A stretch of 9,593 nt of DNA from Burkholderiales bacterium (GTDB lineage: Bacteria > Pseudomonadota > Gammaproteobacteria > Burkholderiales > SG8-39). The notes under the pieces were generated by a model. It saw nothing but the letters and a program-made list of their open reading frames with translations, did no database searches and was not told where the DNA came from. Both the position numbers and the translations under genes were made by a program. Of the stretch, positions 1-6,917 are shown piece by piece. The stretch lies in assembly GCA_029266935.1 (NCBI GenBank), contig JAQSVY010000077.1, positions 1 to 9,593 on the forward strand, read 5' to 3'. How positions within the stretch are numbered: the stretch's first letter is position 1; the number at the start of each line of letters is the position of its first letter.

Positions 1-761
1 TGCTCGAGCGCTACATCGCCATGGCCACCGAGGCGGGCGTGCCGCAGGCGGTATTCCCCGAGGGCGGCCTCAGCCGCGACGGGCGCATGCGCGAGCCGCG
101 CCTGGGCGTGCTCGACTACATGCTGCGCGGCTGGAACGAGCACGAGCGCGACCTCGTGTTCGTGCCGGTGGGCATCAACTACGACCGGGTGCTGGAGGAC
201 AGGACCCTGCTGCTCTCCCTGGAAGGAACAAAAACCTCAAGATCCAGAACGCTCTGGAATACCGTCAGGTTCGTCCTGCACAACCTCGGCCTCGCGCTGC
301 GCAGCGAATGGCATCGCTTCGGCTATGCCTGCGTGAACTTCGGCTCGCCGGTGTCGATGCGGGAATACTGCGCGAGCCGCGGCCTCGATTTCCGGCGCCT
401 CTCTGGCGAGGAGCGCAAGCGCGCCACCGCCGAGCTCGGCCGCGAGCTGATGGGGGCGGTCGGGCGCGTCGTGCCGGTGGTCCCGGTCGCGCTGATCGCC
501 ACCGTCTTCGCGCGACATCCGCAGCGCGCCCTCTCCCAGCTCGAGCTCAAGGCCGAGGTGCAGGGGCTGCTCGAGCGCCTGGGGGCGGCCGGGGCGCACG
601 TCTACGTGCCGCGCCGCGATTTCGACTATGCGCTCGGCGTCGGCGTGCGCATGCTCACGCTGCGCCGCCTGGTGGAGGAAAAGGAGGGCCTGTTCAGCGC
701 CCGTCCCGGCGAGCTGCCCCTGCTCGGCTACTACGCCAATTCGATCGCGCACCTTCTCTGA
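1..761 (+). CDS. Glycerolipid acyltransferase (PlsB/LPLAT-like), 5' end outside window
   Basis: Probably transfers an acyl chain to glycerol-3-phosphate or lysophosphatidate at the inner membrane, the first steps of phospholipid synthesis. The reading frame is open to the left edge (LERYIA precedes the first Met at 21), so the 5' part with the catalytic HX4D motif is missing. Acyltransferase block III is visible at about nt 54-83 (FPEGGLSRDG; PlsB has FVEGGRSRTG), and block IV at about nt 156-200 (VFVPVGINYDRVLED). The rest resembles the helical C-terminal part of PlsB/DHAPAT-type enzymes and stops at a YYANSIAHLL tail. E. coli PlsB has a similar YYRNNIIHML segment but continues for a long C-terminal domain, so this is a short form. 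An AT-richer stretch with rare Arg codons lies at about 221-270. The cyclase gene follows after 51 bp. The family is clear; substrate choice (GPAT or LPAAT) is not settled. Confidence 0.85.
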   Translation, partial: LERYIAMATEAGVPQAVFPEGGLSRDGRMREPRLGVLDYMLRGWNEHERDLVFVPVGINYDRVLEDRTLLLSLEGTKTSRSRTLWNTVRFVLHNLGLALRSEWHRFGYACVNFGSPVSMREYCASRGLDFRRLSGEERKRATAELGRELMGAVGRVVPVVPVALIATVFARHPQRALSQLELKAEVQGLLERLGAAGAHVYVPRRDFDYALGVGVRMLTLRRLVEEKEGLFSARPGELPLLGYYANSIAHLL

Positions 762-812
762 CTGGACGCAGCGATAAGGCGCAGGTAGATTCGCCCCTGG
801 GGGAAGGGAAGC

Positions 813-3419
813 ATGGGGCGCAGCGCCATCAGGAAAAGGAAGGTCACTCGGGCGAGGCCGGTTCGCGCCCTCATCAACCTGTCGTCCGACTGGTACTGGG
901 AGCTCGACGCGGCGCTGCGCTTCACGCGCATCGTCGCGCATAACCGCACCCCCGTAGAGCAGGCGCGCCTGGACGAGGTGATCGGCAAGCGGCGCTGGGA
1001 GACCGGCTTCGAGGCCGAGGACGGCTGGGACGCGCACCGCAAGATCCTCGAGGCGCGCAAGCCCTTCCGCGACCTGGTCACCTGGCGCACCCTGGCCGAC
1101 GGCAGCCGGCTCTACGCCAGCGTCAGCGGCGAGCCGGTTTTCGACGCGAAGAAGCGCTTCAAGGGCTACCGCGGCATCGGCCGCGAGATCACGCGCCAGA
1201 AGCGTGCCGAGCAGCTGCTGCGCCTGGAGCACCGCGTCACGCGCTTCCTCGCCGACGTGCCGGGCGTGCCCGAGGCGCTGCGCGCCGCGCTGCGCGCGAT
1301 CTGCGAGACCGAGGGCTGGGAGTGCGGGTTGTTCTGGAAGCTCGAGCCGGCGGGCAGCCTGATGCGGCGCTCGGCGCACTGGGCGATGCCGGCCGTCCCC
1401 GAGGCGGGCGAATTCGCCGAGGCATCGCGCGACCTGACCTTCGCCGCAGGCGTCGGGCTGGTCGGTGCAGTCTGGCAATCGGGCGAGACGCTGTGGCTCG
1501 CCGACTCGACCGGCGATCCGCGGGCGCTGCGCAAGGGGCTTTCGCAACGGACCGGCCTGCGAGCCAAGCTCCTGGTCCCCGTGCGTGCGCCGAAACGCGT
1601 CGTCGGCGTGCTCGAGTTCGCCTGCCGGCGCATCCGCGAGCCCGACAAGCGGCTGATGCAGGCGCTCGGCGTGATCGCCGGCCAGATCGGCCAGTTCCTG
1701 CAGCGCGCCGAAGCCGAGCGCGCGATGCGGGAGGGCGAGGCGCGCTTCCGCTCGCTCACCGACCTCTCCTCCGACTGGTACTGGGAGCAGGACGCCGAGT
1801 TCCGCTTCACCCGCCTCGAGGGCCGCCAGGTCGCCGGCGGCGACGACCGCCTGCGCAAGCGCCTTCTCGGCAAGCGCCGCTGGGACACGGGGCTCGGCAT
1901 CGAGGGCGGCTGGGACGCGCACTGCGCGACGCTCGAAGCGCGCCAGCCCTTCTACGACCTGCTGATGTGGCGCACCATGGCCGACGGCGCGCAGCGCTTC
2001 ATGAACGTGAGCGGCGAGCCGGTGTTCGACGCGTCCGGCGCCTTCACCGGCTACCGGGGTGTCGGGCGCGACGTCGTGTGCGAGTCGGAGGACTGGAGCT
2101 GCGCGCGCTACCTGCGCCGGGAGCAGGACCGGCTGTTGTTCCAGGACGGCTGGTCGGCGGAGGATTCCGCCTTCCTCGAAGGCTCCAAGGGCATCGTCTA
2201 CCGCTCCGGCGAAGGCCTCGCCGGCGCGGTGCTCGCGAGCGGCGAGCCGGTCTGGTCACCCGACATCACCAACGACGCGCGCGTGCAGCGCGCCGCGCTC
2301 GTCGGCCTCACCGAAACCCGCGGCGTGTTCGCGTTCCCGGTGATCGCCGAGGGCAAGCCGATCGGCGTCTTCACCTTCTCCGGCACCACCGTGCGCGAGC
2401 CCGACAAGCGGCTGCTGCAGGCCTCGCGCGTCATCGGCAGCCAGGCCGGGCAGTTCCTTCGCCGCAAGCAGGCGGAAGCGTCGCTGCGCGAGAGCGAGGC
2501 GCGCTTTCGCAGCCTCACCGAGATGTCTTCGGACTTCTACTGGGAAAGCGATGTCCAGTTCCGCGTCTCGCAGATCGTGCACGGGCCGAACTACCCGCCC
2601 GACGTGCTGCGCGGGGCACTCGGCAAGACCTTCTGGGAGATCTCCTCGGTCAGCCCCGACGAGGCTGCGTGGACCGCGTTCCGCGCCACGCTCGGCGCGC
2701 ACGCTTCGTTCCGCGACTTCGAGTTCGGGCGCCGCATGCCCGACGGCAGCGTGCGTCATTTCTCGGTGAGCGGCGAGCCGCGCTTCGGCGCCGACGGGGC
2801 ATTCCTGGGCTACCACGGCGTGGGCCGCGACATCACCGAGATCGCCACGGCGCGCGAGCGCATCGCCTCGCTCGCCTACAGCGACCCGCTCACGGGGCTC
2901 GCCAACCGCGCGAGCCTCGTGCCCTCGCTCGAGCAGGCCGTGCAGCGCGCGCGCCGGCGCAACGCCAAGCTCGCGGTGGTGTTCCTCGACCTCGACGGCT
3001 TCAAGCAGATCAACGACCTCTACGGCCACGACGCCGGAGACGCGCTACTCGTCGACCTCGCCGGTCGCCTGCGCCAGCACCTGCGCTCGAGCGACCTCAT
3101 CGCGCGCCTGGGCGGCGACGAGTTCCTGGTGGTGCTGGAGGAGGTGCAGGAAATCGCACCGGTCGAGGTCGTGGCGAAGAAGCTGCTCGCCGAGGCCGAG
3201 CGCCCCTACGCCATCTCCGGCCACGCGGCGACGGTGACGGCGAGCATCGGCATCAGCGTCTGCCCCGACGACGCCGTGGACGCCGGCGCGCTCATGAAGC
3301 ACGCCGACACGGCGATGTATGCCGCCAAGCAGGCGGGCAAGAACACCTACCGCTTCTATTCCTCCGGCCCCGCCGCCAACGAGCCGGCCGCGGGCGCTAC
3401 TTCTTCAGCGCGCGGTTAG
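813..3419 (+). CDS. Multi-sensor diguanylate cyclase (PAS-GAF-PAS-GAF-PAS-GGDEF)
   Basis: Predicted to make cyclic di-GMP from two GTP. It has 868 residues with no signal peptide or membrane segment, so it is probably cytosolic. PAS domains lie at about residues 22-128, 311-422 and 564-680; each starts with an (S/L)SSD(W/F)YWE motif and ends near GYRG(I/V)GR. GAF-like regions follow the first two (about 145-295 and 423-550). The GGDEF domain starts at about 685 (YSDPLTGLANR). It keeps the metal-site Asp726 (LDLDGFK), Asn734, the intact GGDEF at 767-771 and an RxxD inhibitory site (RSSD, 758-761) exactly five residues upstream. It should therefore be active and feedback-inhibited. No EAL or HD-GYP domain follows. 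The ATG at 813 is supported by an upstream GGAAGGGA ribosome site. The N-terminus is basic and has three AGG codons. Repeat two has lost about 36 residues at the PAS/GAF joint. The input signal is unknown. Confidence 0.93.
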   Translation: MGRSAIRKRKVTRARPVRALINLSSDWYWELDAALRFTRIVAHNRTPVEQARLDEVIGKRRWETGFEAEDGWDAHRKILEARKPFRDLVTWRTLADGSRLYASVSGEPVFDAKKRFKGYRGIGREITRQKRAEQLLRLEHRVTRFLADVPGVPEALRAALRAICETEGWECGLFWKLEPAGSLMRRSAHWAMPAVPEAGEFAEASRDLTFAAGVGLVGAVWQSGETLWLADSTGDPRALRKGLSQRTGLRAKLLVPVRAPKRVVGVLEFACRRIREPDKRLMQALGVIAGQIGQFLQRAEAERAMREGEARFRSLTDLSSDWYWEQDAEFRFTRLEGRQVAGGDDRLRKRLLGKRRWDTGLGIEGGWDAHCATLEARQPFYDLLMWRTMADGAQRFMNVSGEPVFDASGAFTGYRGVGRDVVCESEDWSCARYLRREQDRLLFQDGWSAEDSAFLEGSKGIVYRSGEGLAGAVLASGEPVWSPDITNDARVQRAALVGLTETRGVFAFPVIAEGKPIGVFTFSGTTVREPDKRLLQASRVIGSQAGQFLRRKQAEASLRESEARFRSLTEMSSDFYWESDVQFRVSQIVHGPNYPPDVLRGALGKTFWEISSVSPDEAAWTAFRATLGAHASFRDFEFGRRMPDGSVRHFSVSGEPRFGADGAFLGYHGVGRDITEIATARERIASLAYSDPLTGLANRASLVPSLEQAVQRARRRNAKLAVVFLDLDGFKQINDLYGHDAGDALLVDLAGRLRQHLRSSDLIARLGGDEFLVVLEEVQEIAPVEVVAKKLLAEAERPYAISGHAATVTASIGISVCPDDAVDAGALMKHADTAMYAAKQAGKNTYRFYSSGPAANEPAAGATSSARG
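879..1706 (+). repeat. PAS-GAF unit 1 of an internal duplication
   Basis: This codes for residues 23-298 of the cyclase and is the complete copy: PAS, a coiled linker (ITRQKRAEQLLRLEHRV) and GAF. It matches unit 2 in both protein (SSDWYWE, GKRRW, GWDAH, SGEPVFDA, REPDKRL) and DNA. For example, an identical 20-base string occurs at 1636-1655 and again at 2395-2414. Confidence 0.85.
1764..2465 (+). repeat. PAS-GAF unit 2 of an internal duplication, internally shortened
   Basis: This codes for residues 318-551. It aligns with unit 1 except at one point. After GRD (D420) only two residues (VV) precede the conserved Cys-Glu at 423, whereas unit 1 has 38 residues between E125 and C164. The missing part is the inter-domain helix plus the first GAF helix. 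A third PAS without a GAF follows from about 2523. Confidence 0.8.
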
Positions 3420-3657
3420 CGTCCTCGACGTCGCGGCGCAGCTTGTCGCGCTCCTGCGGCGACATCTCCCGCTGCGGCCGCTCGGTGCGGCGCGGGCGGT
3501 CGCGGTAGGCCTCGCGCATGTCCTCGCGCATGCGCTGGCGCTCCTCCTGGCTCATCTGCTGCGAGCCGCGCTCCGGCCGCTCGTGGCGCTTGCGGTCTTG
3601 CGAATAGGAGCTGGCCGTAGCGGCAGCCAGCAGCAGGAGGAGCACATACCTTCTCAT
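3397..3657 (-). CDS. Small secreted, highly charged protein with an internal repeat
   Basis: A hypothetical protein of 86 residues. The N-terminus is a clear Sec signal (MRRYVLLLLLAAATASSYS), with likely cleavage after ATA (15) or SYS (19). There is no lipobox cysteine, so a soluble periplasmic protein is expected. The mature part is about 70 residues, rich in Arg/Glu/Gln and probably all helical. It holds two copies of an MS-x2-ER-x3-R-x-D-x3-A-x-R motif: MSQEERQRMREDMREAYR and MSPQERDKLRRDVEDANR. The layout recalls small helical periplasmic stress proteins (Spy/CpxP/ZraP style), but no LTxxQ motif is seen, so that is only an analogy. Codons 2-3 are AGA AGG. The 3' end overlaps the cyclase gene tail to tail by 23 bp. 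The start faces ompR across 78 bp, which makes joint control by OmpR plausible. Function unknown. Confidence 0.75.
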   Translation of the reverse strand: MRRYVLLLLLAAATASSYSQDRKRHERPERGSQQMSQEERQRMREDMREAYRDRPRRTERPQREMSPQERDKLRRDVEDANRALKK

Positions 3658-3735
3658 GGTCCGGGCGATGTTACGCTGAAGGCCTTGCGCGCGGCTGTCG
3701 CCGGGCGCGGTTTTTGTAACAAACTATTGCCCTGA
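3658..3735. promoter_or_regulatory. Divergent promoter region with possible OmpR-family site
   Basis: This is the only gap that must serve genes in both directions (the small secreted protein leftward, ompR rightward). In a GC-rich setting it holds an AT-rich run with a perfect 11-base palindrome, TTTGT-A-ACAAA, at 3713-3723. TGTTAC at 3669-3674 is the reverse complement of GTAACA at 3716-3721. E. coli OmpR sites contain GTTACA/GAAACA-like cores, so autoregulation is plausible. No convincing -35/-10 pair is visible; TGTAAC (3715-3720) matches TATAAT at four of six positions but lacks a well-placed -35. No clear ribosome site precedes the ompR ATG. Confidence 0.4.
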
Positions 3736-4470
3736 ATGCCCGAGCTCAAGACCCGCATCCTCGTCGTCGACGATGACCAGCGCCTGCGCGACCTGCTGGT
3801 GCGCTACCTCGGCGGCGAGGGCTATGAAGTGAAGGCCGTGCCCGACGCCGCCGGCATGGACAAGCAGCTCTCGCGCGAGCGCTACGACCTGGTCGTGCTC
3901 GACCTGATGCTGCCCGGCGAGGACGGCCTCGCCATCTGCCGGCGCCTTCGCGCCAGCCCCGCGGCGCCCGCCATCGTCATGCTCACGGCCAAAGGCGACG
4001 ACGTCGACCGCATCGTCGGCCTGGAGATGGGCGCCGACGATTACCTGCCCAAGCCGTTCAACCCCCGAGAGCTGCTCGCGCGCATCAATGCAGTCCTGAG
4101 AAGGAAAATTCCCCTGGGGCCCCCAGGCGCCCCTGCAGCGGGCGGGGTGTTCGAGTTCGGCGCGTTCACGCTCAACCTCTCCACGCGGACGCTCACGCGC
4201 GGCGGCAAGGCGGTGTCGCTGACCACTGGCGAGTTCTCCGTGCTAAAGGTGCTGGTGCAGCATCCTCGCCAGCCGCTCTCGCGCGACAAGCTGATGGAGC
4301 TCGCGCGCGGGCGCGAGTACGAGGTGTTCGACCGCTCGATCGACGTGCAGATCTCGCGGCTGCGGAAGATCGTCGAGGACGACCCGGCGCATCCGAAGCA
4401 CATCCAGACGGTGTGGGGCTTCGGCTACGTCTTCGTCCCGGATATGGAAAACCCGGCCTCCGGTAAGTGA
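3736..4470 (+). CDS. ompR: OmpR, response regulator (receiver + winged-helix DNA-binding domain)
   Basis: Transcription regulator of the OmpR/PhoB class, phosphorylated by EnvZ and typically controlling porin and osmotic/envelope genes. It has 244 residues; E. coli OmpR has 239. The receiver spans about 6-119, with acidic residues D12-D14, phospho-acceptor D56 (VLDLMLPGEDG), T84 and K106 (PKPFNPRELLARI). A Pro/Gly/Ala linker follows at about 119-137, then the winged helix to about 236. Sequence signatures are those of OmpR itself rather than a generic family member: LMLPGEDGL, the KPFNPRELLAR block, LSRDKLMELARGREYE, RSIDVQISRLR and the IQTVWGFGYVFVPD end. The linker is encoded by atypical codons (AGA AGG AAA ATT) and a small DNA palindrome. 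The stop overlaps the envZ start by four bases (GTGA), so the two are translationally coupled. The start at 3736 has no obvious ribosome site but gives the expected N-terminus. Confidence 0.96.
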   Translation: MPELKTRILVVDDDQRLRDLLVRYLGGEGYEVKAVPDAAGMDKQLSRERYDLVVLDLMLPGEDGLAICRRLRASPAAPAIVMLTAKGDDVDRIVGLEMGADDYLPKPFNPRELLARINAVLRRKIPLGPPGAPAAGGVFEFGAFTLNLSTRTLTRGGKAVSLTTGEFSVLKVLVQHPRQPLSRDKLMELARGREYEVFDRSIDVQISRLRKIVEDDPAHPKHIQTVWGFGYVFVPDMENPASGK

Positions 4471-5768
4471 CCCTCTTCGCCCGGTCGTTCCTGCTGTTCG
4501 CCGCGCTCATCGTCACCGCGGTGCTCGCCTCCTTCCAGATCTACCGCGTCTACGAGCGCGAGCCGCGCTCGCGCGAGCTCGCGCAGCAGGCCGTGAGCAC
4601 AGTCAACCTGACCCGCGCGGCGCTCGTCAACGCCGACCCGTTCCGCCGGCGGGAGCTGCTGATCGAGCTGAACGACGCCGAGGGCCTGCGGATTTACCCG
4701 GCCACCGCGAGCGAGCGCCTGGAGCCTTTGCCGGACGATCCTTTGCTCAGCCTGGTTTCACAAAAGACAAAAGCACTCAGTGGGCCGGAAACACGCTTCG
4801 CTTATGCACGCGACGGCGAGGAAGGCTTCTGGGTGAGCTTCTTCATCGACAGCGACGAGTTCTGGGCGATGCTGCCGCGCGAGCGCTTCGAGCCGGCCTT
4901 CGGGTTGCAGTGGCTGGGCTGGGGCCTGGCGCTGCTCGCCATCGCTCTCGCCGGCGCCTGGCTCATCGCCTCCAACCTCGCCCGGCCGCTCGCGGCGCTG
5001 CGCCGCGCCGCCGGACGCCTTGGCCGCGGTCAGCCGCACCAGCCCCTGCCTGAAGAAGGCGCCCTCGAACTTCGCACTTTGGCCGCCGCCTTCAACCGCA
5101 TGGCCGCCGACCTGCAGGGCATGGAGCGCGAGCGCGCCATGGTGCTCGCCGGCATCTCGCACGACCTGCGCACGCCGCTTTCGCGCCTGCGCCTCGCCCT
5201 CGAGATGAGCGGCGCGGAGCGCGGCGCCGCCGACGCCATGATCGCCGACATCGACGAGATCGACGCCGTGATCGGCCAGTTCCTCGATTTCGCCCGCGGC
5301 TCCGACGAGCAGAAGTTCGAGAACGACCTCGACGCGGTCGCCGCCGAGGTCGCCGAGCACTACCGCCGCATCAACCGGAAAGTCTCGGTGGCCCCGGGCG
5401 AGCTGAAGCCCTTCCGTTTCGCGCGCCTCGCCGTGCGCCGCGCCATCACGAATCTCGTCGACAACGCGCTGCGCTACGCCGGCGAGCCGATCGAAATCAG
5501 GATTTCGAACTCGGGGGATCTTGCCGCCGTGGAAATCCTCGATCGCGGCCCTGGAATCCCTGTGTCCGAGGCCGAGCGGCTGAAGCGGCCGTTCACCCGC
5601 CTCGACGCCGCGCGCAGCGGCCCCGGCGGCGCCGGGCTCGGCCTCGCCATCGTCGAGCGCATCGCGCAGGCGCACCGCGGCGGCCTGGAGCTGCTGCCGC
5701 GCGAGGGCGGCGGCCTGCGCGCGCGGCTCAGTTTGCACACCGGCCTCTCGACCGATGCGCCTGCTTGA
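4467..5768 (+). CDS. envZ: EnvZ, sensor histidine kinase
   Basis: Inner-membrane kinase/phosphatase partner of OmpR. It has 433 residues; E. coli EnvZ has 450. TM1 is at about 4-22, a periplasmic domain runs to about 144, and TM2 is at about 148-169 (LGWGLALLAIALAGAWLIAS). HAMP spans about 170-222. The H-box ISHDLRTPLSRLRLALEM has phospho-acceptor His232 followed by DLRTP, the sequence also found in EnvZ. The catalytic domain has the N-box (NLVDNALRYA, Asn333), G1 (DRGPGIP, from D359), an F-box (KRPFTR) and G2 (GGAGLGLA, from 387). All key residues are present, so it should be active. The GTG start at 4467 overlaps the ompR stop by four bases. The 3' end overlaps can by 14 bp. Two lower-GC, codon-atypical patches lie in it: in the periplasmic domain (about 4738-4806) and before and around G1 (about 5490-5566). 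Confidence 0.95.
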   Translation: MTLFARSFLLFAALIVTAVLASFQIYRVYEREPRSRELAQQAVSTVNLTRAALVNADPFRRRELLIELNDAEGLRIYPATASERLEPLPDDPLLSLVSQKTKALSGPETRFAYARDGEEGFWVSFFIDSDEFWAMLPRERFEPAFGLQWLGWGLALLAIALAGAWLIASNLARPLAALRRAAGRLGRGQPHQPLPEEGALELRTLAAAFNRMAADLQGMERERAMVLAGISHDLRTPLSRLRLALEMSGAERGAADAMIADIDEIDAVIGQFLDFARGSDEQKFENDLDAVAAEVAEHYRRINRKVSVAPGELKPFRFARLAVRRAITNLVDNALRYAGEPIEIRISNSGDLAAVEILDRGPGIPVSEAERLKRPFTRLDAARSGPGGAGLGLAIVERIAQAHRGGLELLPREGGGLRARLSLHTGLSTDAPA

Positions 5769-6378
5769 GCACCTTTTCGAGAGCAACCGCGCCTGGGCGA
5801 GCCGCGTCAGCGCGCGCGACCCGGGCTTCTTCGCCGGCCTCACCGCCCAGCAGACGCCGAAGTACCTGTGGGTGGGCTGCGCCGACAGCCGCGTGCCGGC
5901 GAACGAGATCGTCGGCCTGCAGCCCGGCGAGCTCTTCGTGCATCGCAACGTCGCCAACGTCGTAGTGCACAGCGACCTGAACTGCCTCTCGGTGCTGCAG
6001 TACGCGGTGGACGTGCTCAAGGTCGAGCACGTCATCGTCTGCGGGCACTACGGCTGCGGCGGCGTGCAGGCGGCGATGCAGGACGCGCGCTTCGGCCTGG
6101 TCGACAACTGGCTGCGCCACATCCAGGACGTGATGAAGAAGCATGGCGCGCGCGATCCCGACCGCCTGTGCGAGCTGAACGTCATCGAGCAGGCGCTTAA
6201 CGTCTGCCAGACGACAGTCGTGCAGGACGCCTGGGCGCGCGGCGCGCGACTCGCCGTGCACGGCTGGGTCTATGCCCTCGCCGACGGGCTGCTGCGCGAC
6301 CTGGGCTTCTGCGCCTCGGCGCCCGGCGAGGTCCACGGTTCTTACGAGTCGAGCCTGAAGCGCTCGACGTCCACGTAA
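5755..6378 (+). CDS. can: Beta-class carbonic anhydrase (Can type)
   Basis: Interconverts CO2 and bicarbonate in the cytosol, supplying bicarbonate for carboxylations and fatty-acid synthesis. It has 207 residues. Zinc ligands Cys42, Asp44, His98 and Cys101 (VGCADSR and CGHYGCGG) fall at the same numbers as in E. coli Can, which supports the ATG at 5755. The segments ELFVHRNVANVV, DLNCLSVLQYAVDVL and HGWVYALADGLLRDL are near-identical to Can. Trp39, Gly41 and a Tyr (173 here, aligning with Tyr181 of E. coli) are kept. In type II beta-enzymes these residues form the inhibitory bicarbonate pocket, so allosteric control is likely. It overlaps envZ by 14 bp in another frame and has no clear ribosome site, consistent with translational coupling downstream of ompR-envZ. 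The 3' end converges on thpR with a 37-bp overlap, so the last dozen residues are shared coding DNA. Confidence 0.96.
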   Translation: MRLLEHLFESNRAWASRVSARDPGFFAGLTAQQTPKYLWVGCADSRVPANEIVGLQPGELFVHRNVANVVVHSDLNCLSVLQYAVDVLKVEHVIVCGHYGCGGVQAAMQDARFGLVDNWLRHIQDVMKKHGARDPDRLCELNVIEQALNVCQTTVVQDAWARGARLAVHGWVYALADGLLRDLGFCASAPGEVHGSYESSLKRSTST

Positions 6379-6824
6379 GCGCCGCCGGCGGAATTCACCA
6401 GCGCGAACTCGCGCACCGGCCACGCGACCTTCGGCAGCGGCGCGATCGCCGCGGGTCTGCGAGCCTTGCGTAGCAGCGTCACGTGCGCCGCGAACGGCCG
6501 GCGCTCCAGGATGAACTCGGCGCGATAGAGCGCCAGGTGCAGCCGCTTGGCCAGCACGCGCAGCCCCTCGGGCATCTCGCGCGGTCCCACCCAGACCATG
6601 TGGTTGTCCCGAACGTATTTGGCGCTGTCGATCTGCAGGTCGAAGGGCTCGCCCGCCACCTGCTTTGCCGCGGCAATCGCCTTTTGCGGCTCTACGCTGC
6701 CGAGAAAAGCCAGGGTCAGATGGATCTTGTCTGCGGCCGTCACGCGGCCTTCCAGCCCGTTCGCCCACGCATGTAGCGCCAGCGCCGTCTCGCTCGGCGG
6801 CCACAGGGCGAAGAACAGGCGCAT
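6342..6824 (-). CDS. thpR: RNA 2',3'-cyclic phosphodiesterase (2H family, ThpR/LigT)
   Basis: 2H phosphoesterase that hydrolyses 2',3'-cyclic phosphate RNA ends and was first known as a tRNA 2'-5' ligase. From the ATG at 6824 it has 160 residues, close to the usual size for the family. The N-terminus MRLFFALWPP is typical. Both histidine motifs are present: HLTL at residues 35-38 and HVTL at 114-117. The second follows the usual RPFAAH context, and LAFLG follows the first. A GTG directly upstream (6827) is also possible, but the ATG fits the family N-terminus. No strong ribosome site is visible. The gene ends inside the 3' end of can, tail to tail. It is the last gene of the minus-strand run, 93 bp after the GNAT stop. 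Confidence 0.93.
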   Translation of the reverse strand: MRLFFALWPPSETALALHAWANGLEGRVTAADKIHLTLAFLGSVEPQKAIAAAKQVAGEPFDLQIDSAKYVRDNHMVWVGPREMPEGLRVLAKRLHLALYRAEFILERRPFAAHVTLLRKARRPAAIAPLPKVAWPVREFALVNSAGGAYVDVERFRLDS

Positions 6825-6917
6825 CACGGCGTCACGAGAGCAGCCAGGCTCGGCCGGGTCCTTCTTCGCGCGATCGCGCGGAGGTTGTCGGCGAGTTGCT
6901 CTGCTCCGCAGACATGC
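6825..6917. other. Short intergenic gap with a GC palindrome
   Basis: A 93-bp gap between the GNAT stop and thpR. It contains the perfect 14-base palindrome CGCGCGATCGCGCG (6867-6880). There is no T-run beside it, so it is not a standard terminator. No supported gene is seen here. Confidence 0.4.

Noticed and set aside
237..1922. Long open frame (561 codons) on the minus strand
   Set aside because: It lies antisense to the acyltransferase and to the clear PAS/GAF coding of the cyclase, is rich in Ala/Arg/Leu/Glu and shows no domain pattern. It is a by-product of GC-rich codon bias.
1322..3508. Long open frame (728 codons) on the plus strand in a second frame
   Set aside because: Arg/Ala-rich sequence without motifs, inside the true PAS-GAF-GGDEF frame.
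4758..6804. Two long minus-strand frames (4758-6035 and 5728-6804)
   Set aside because: They are antisense to envZ, can and thpR-frame DNA, all of which have full catalytic motifs in the accepted frames.
6867..6880. CGCGCGATCGCGCG palindrome as a terminator or protein site
   Set aside because: No T-run follows, and short CG-rich palindromes are expected by chance at this GC content.
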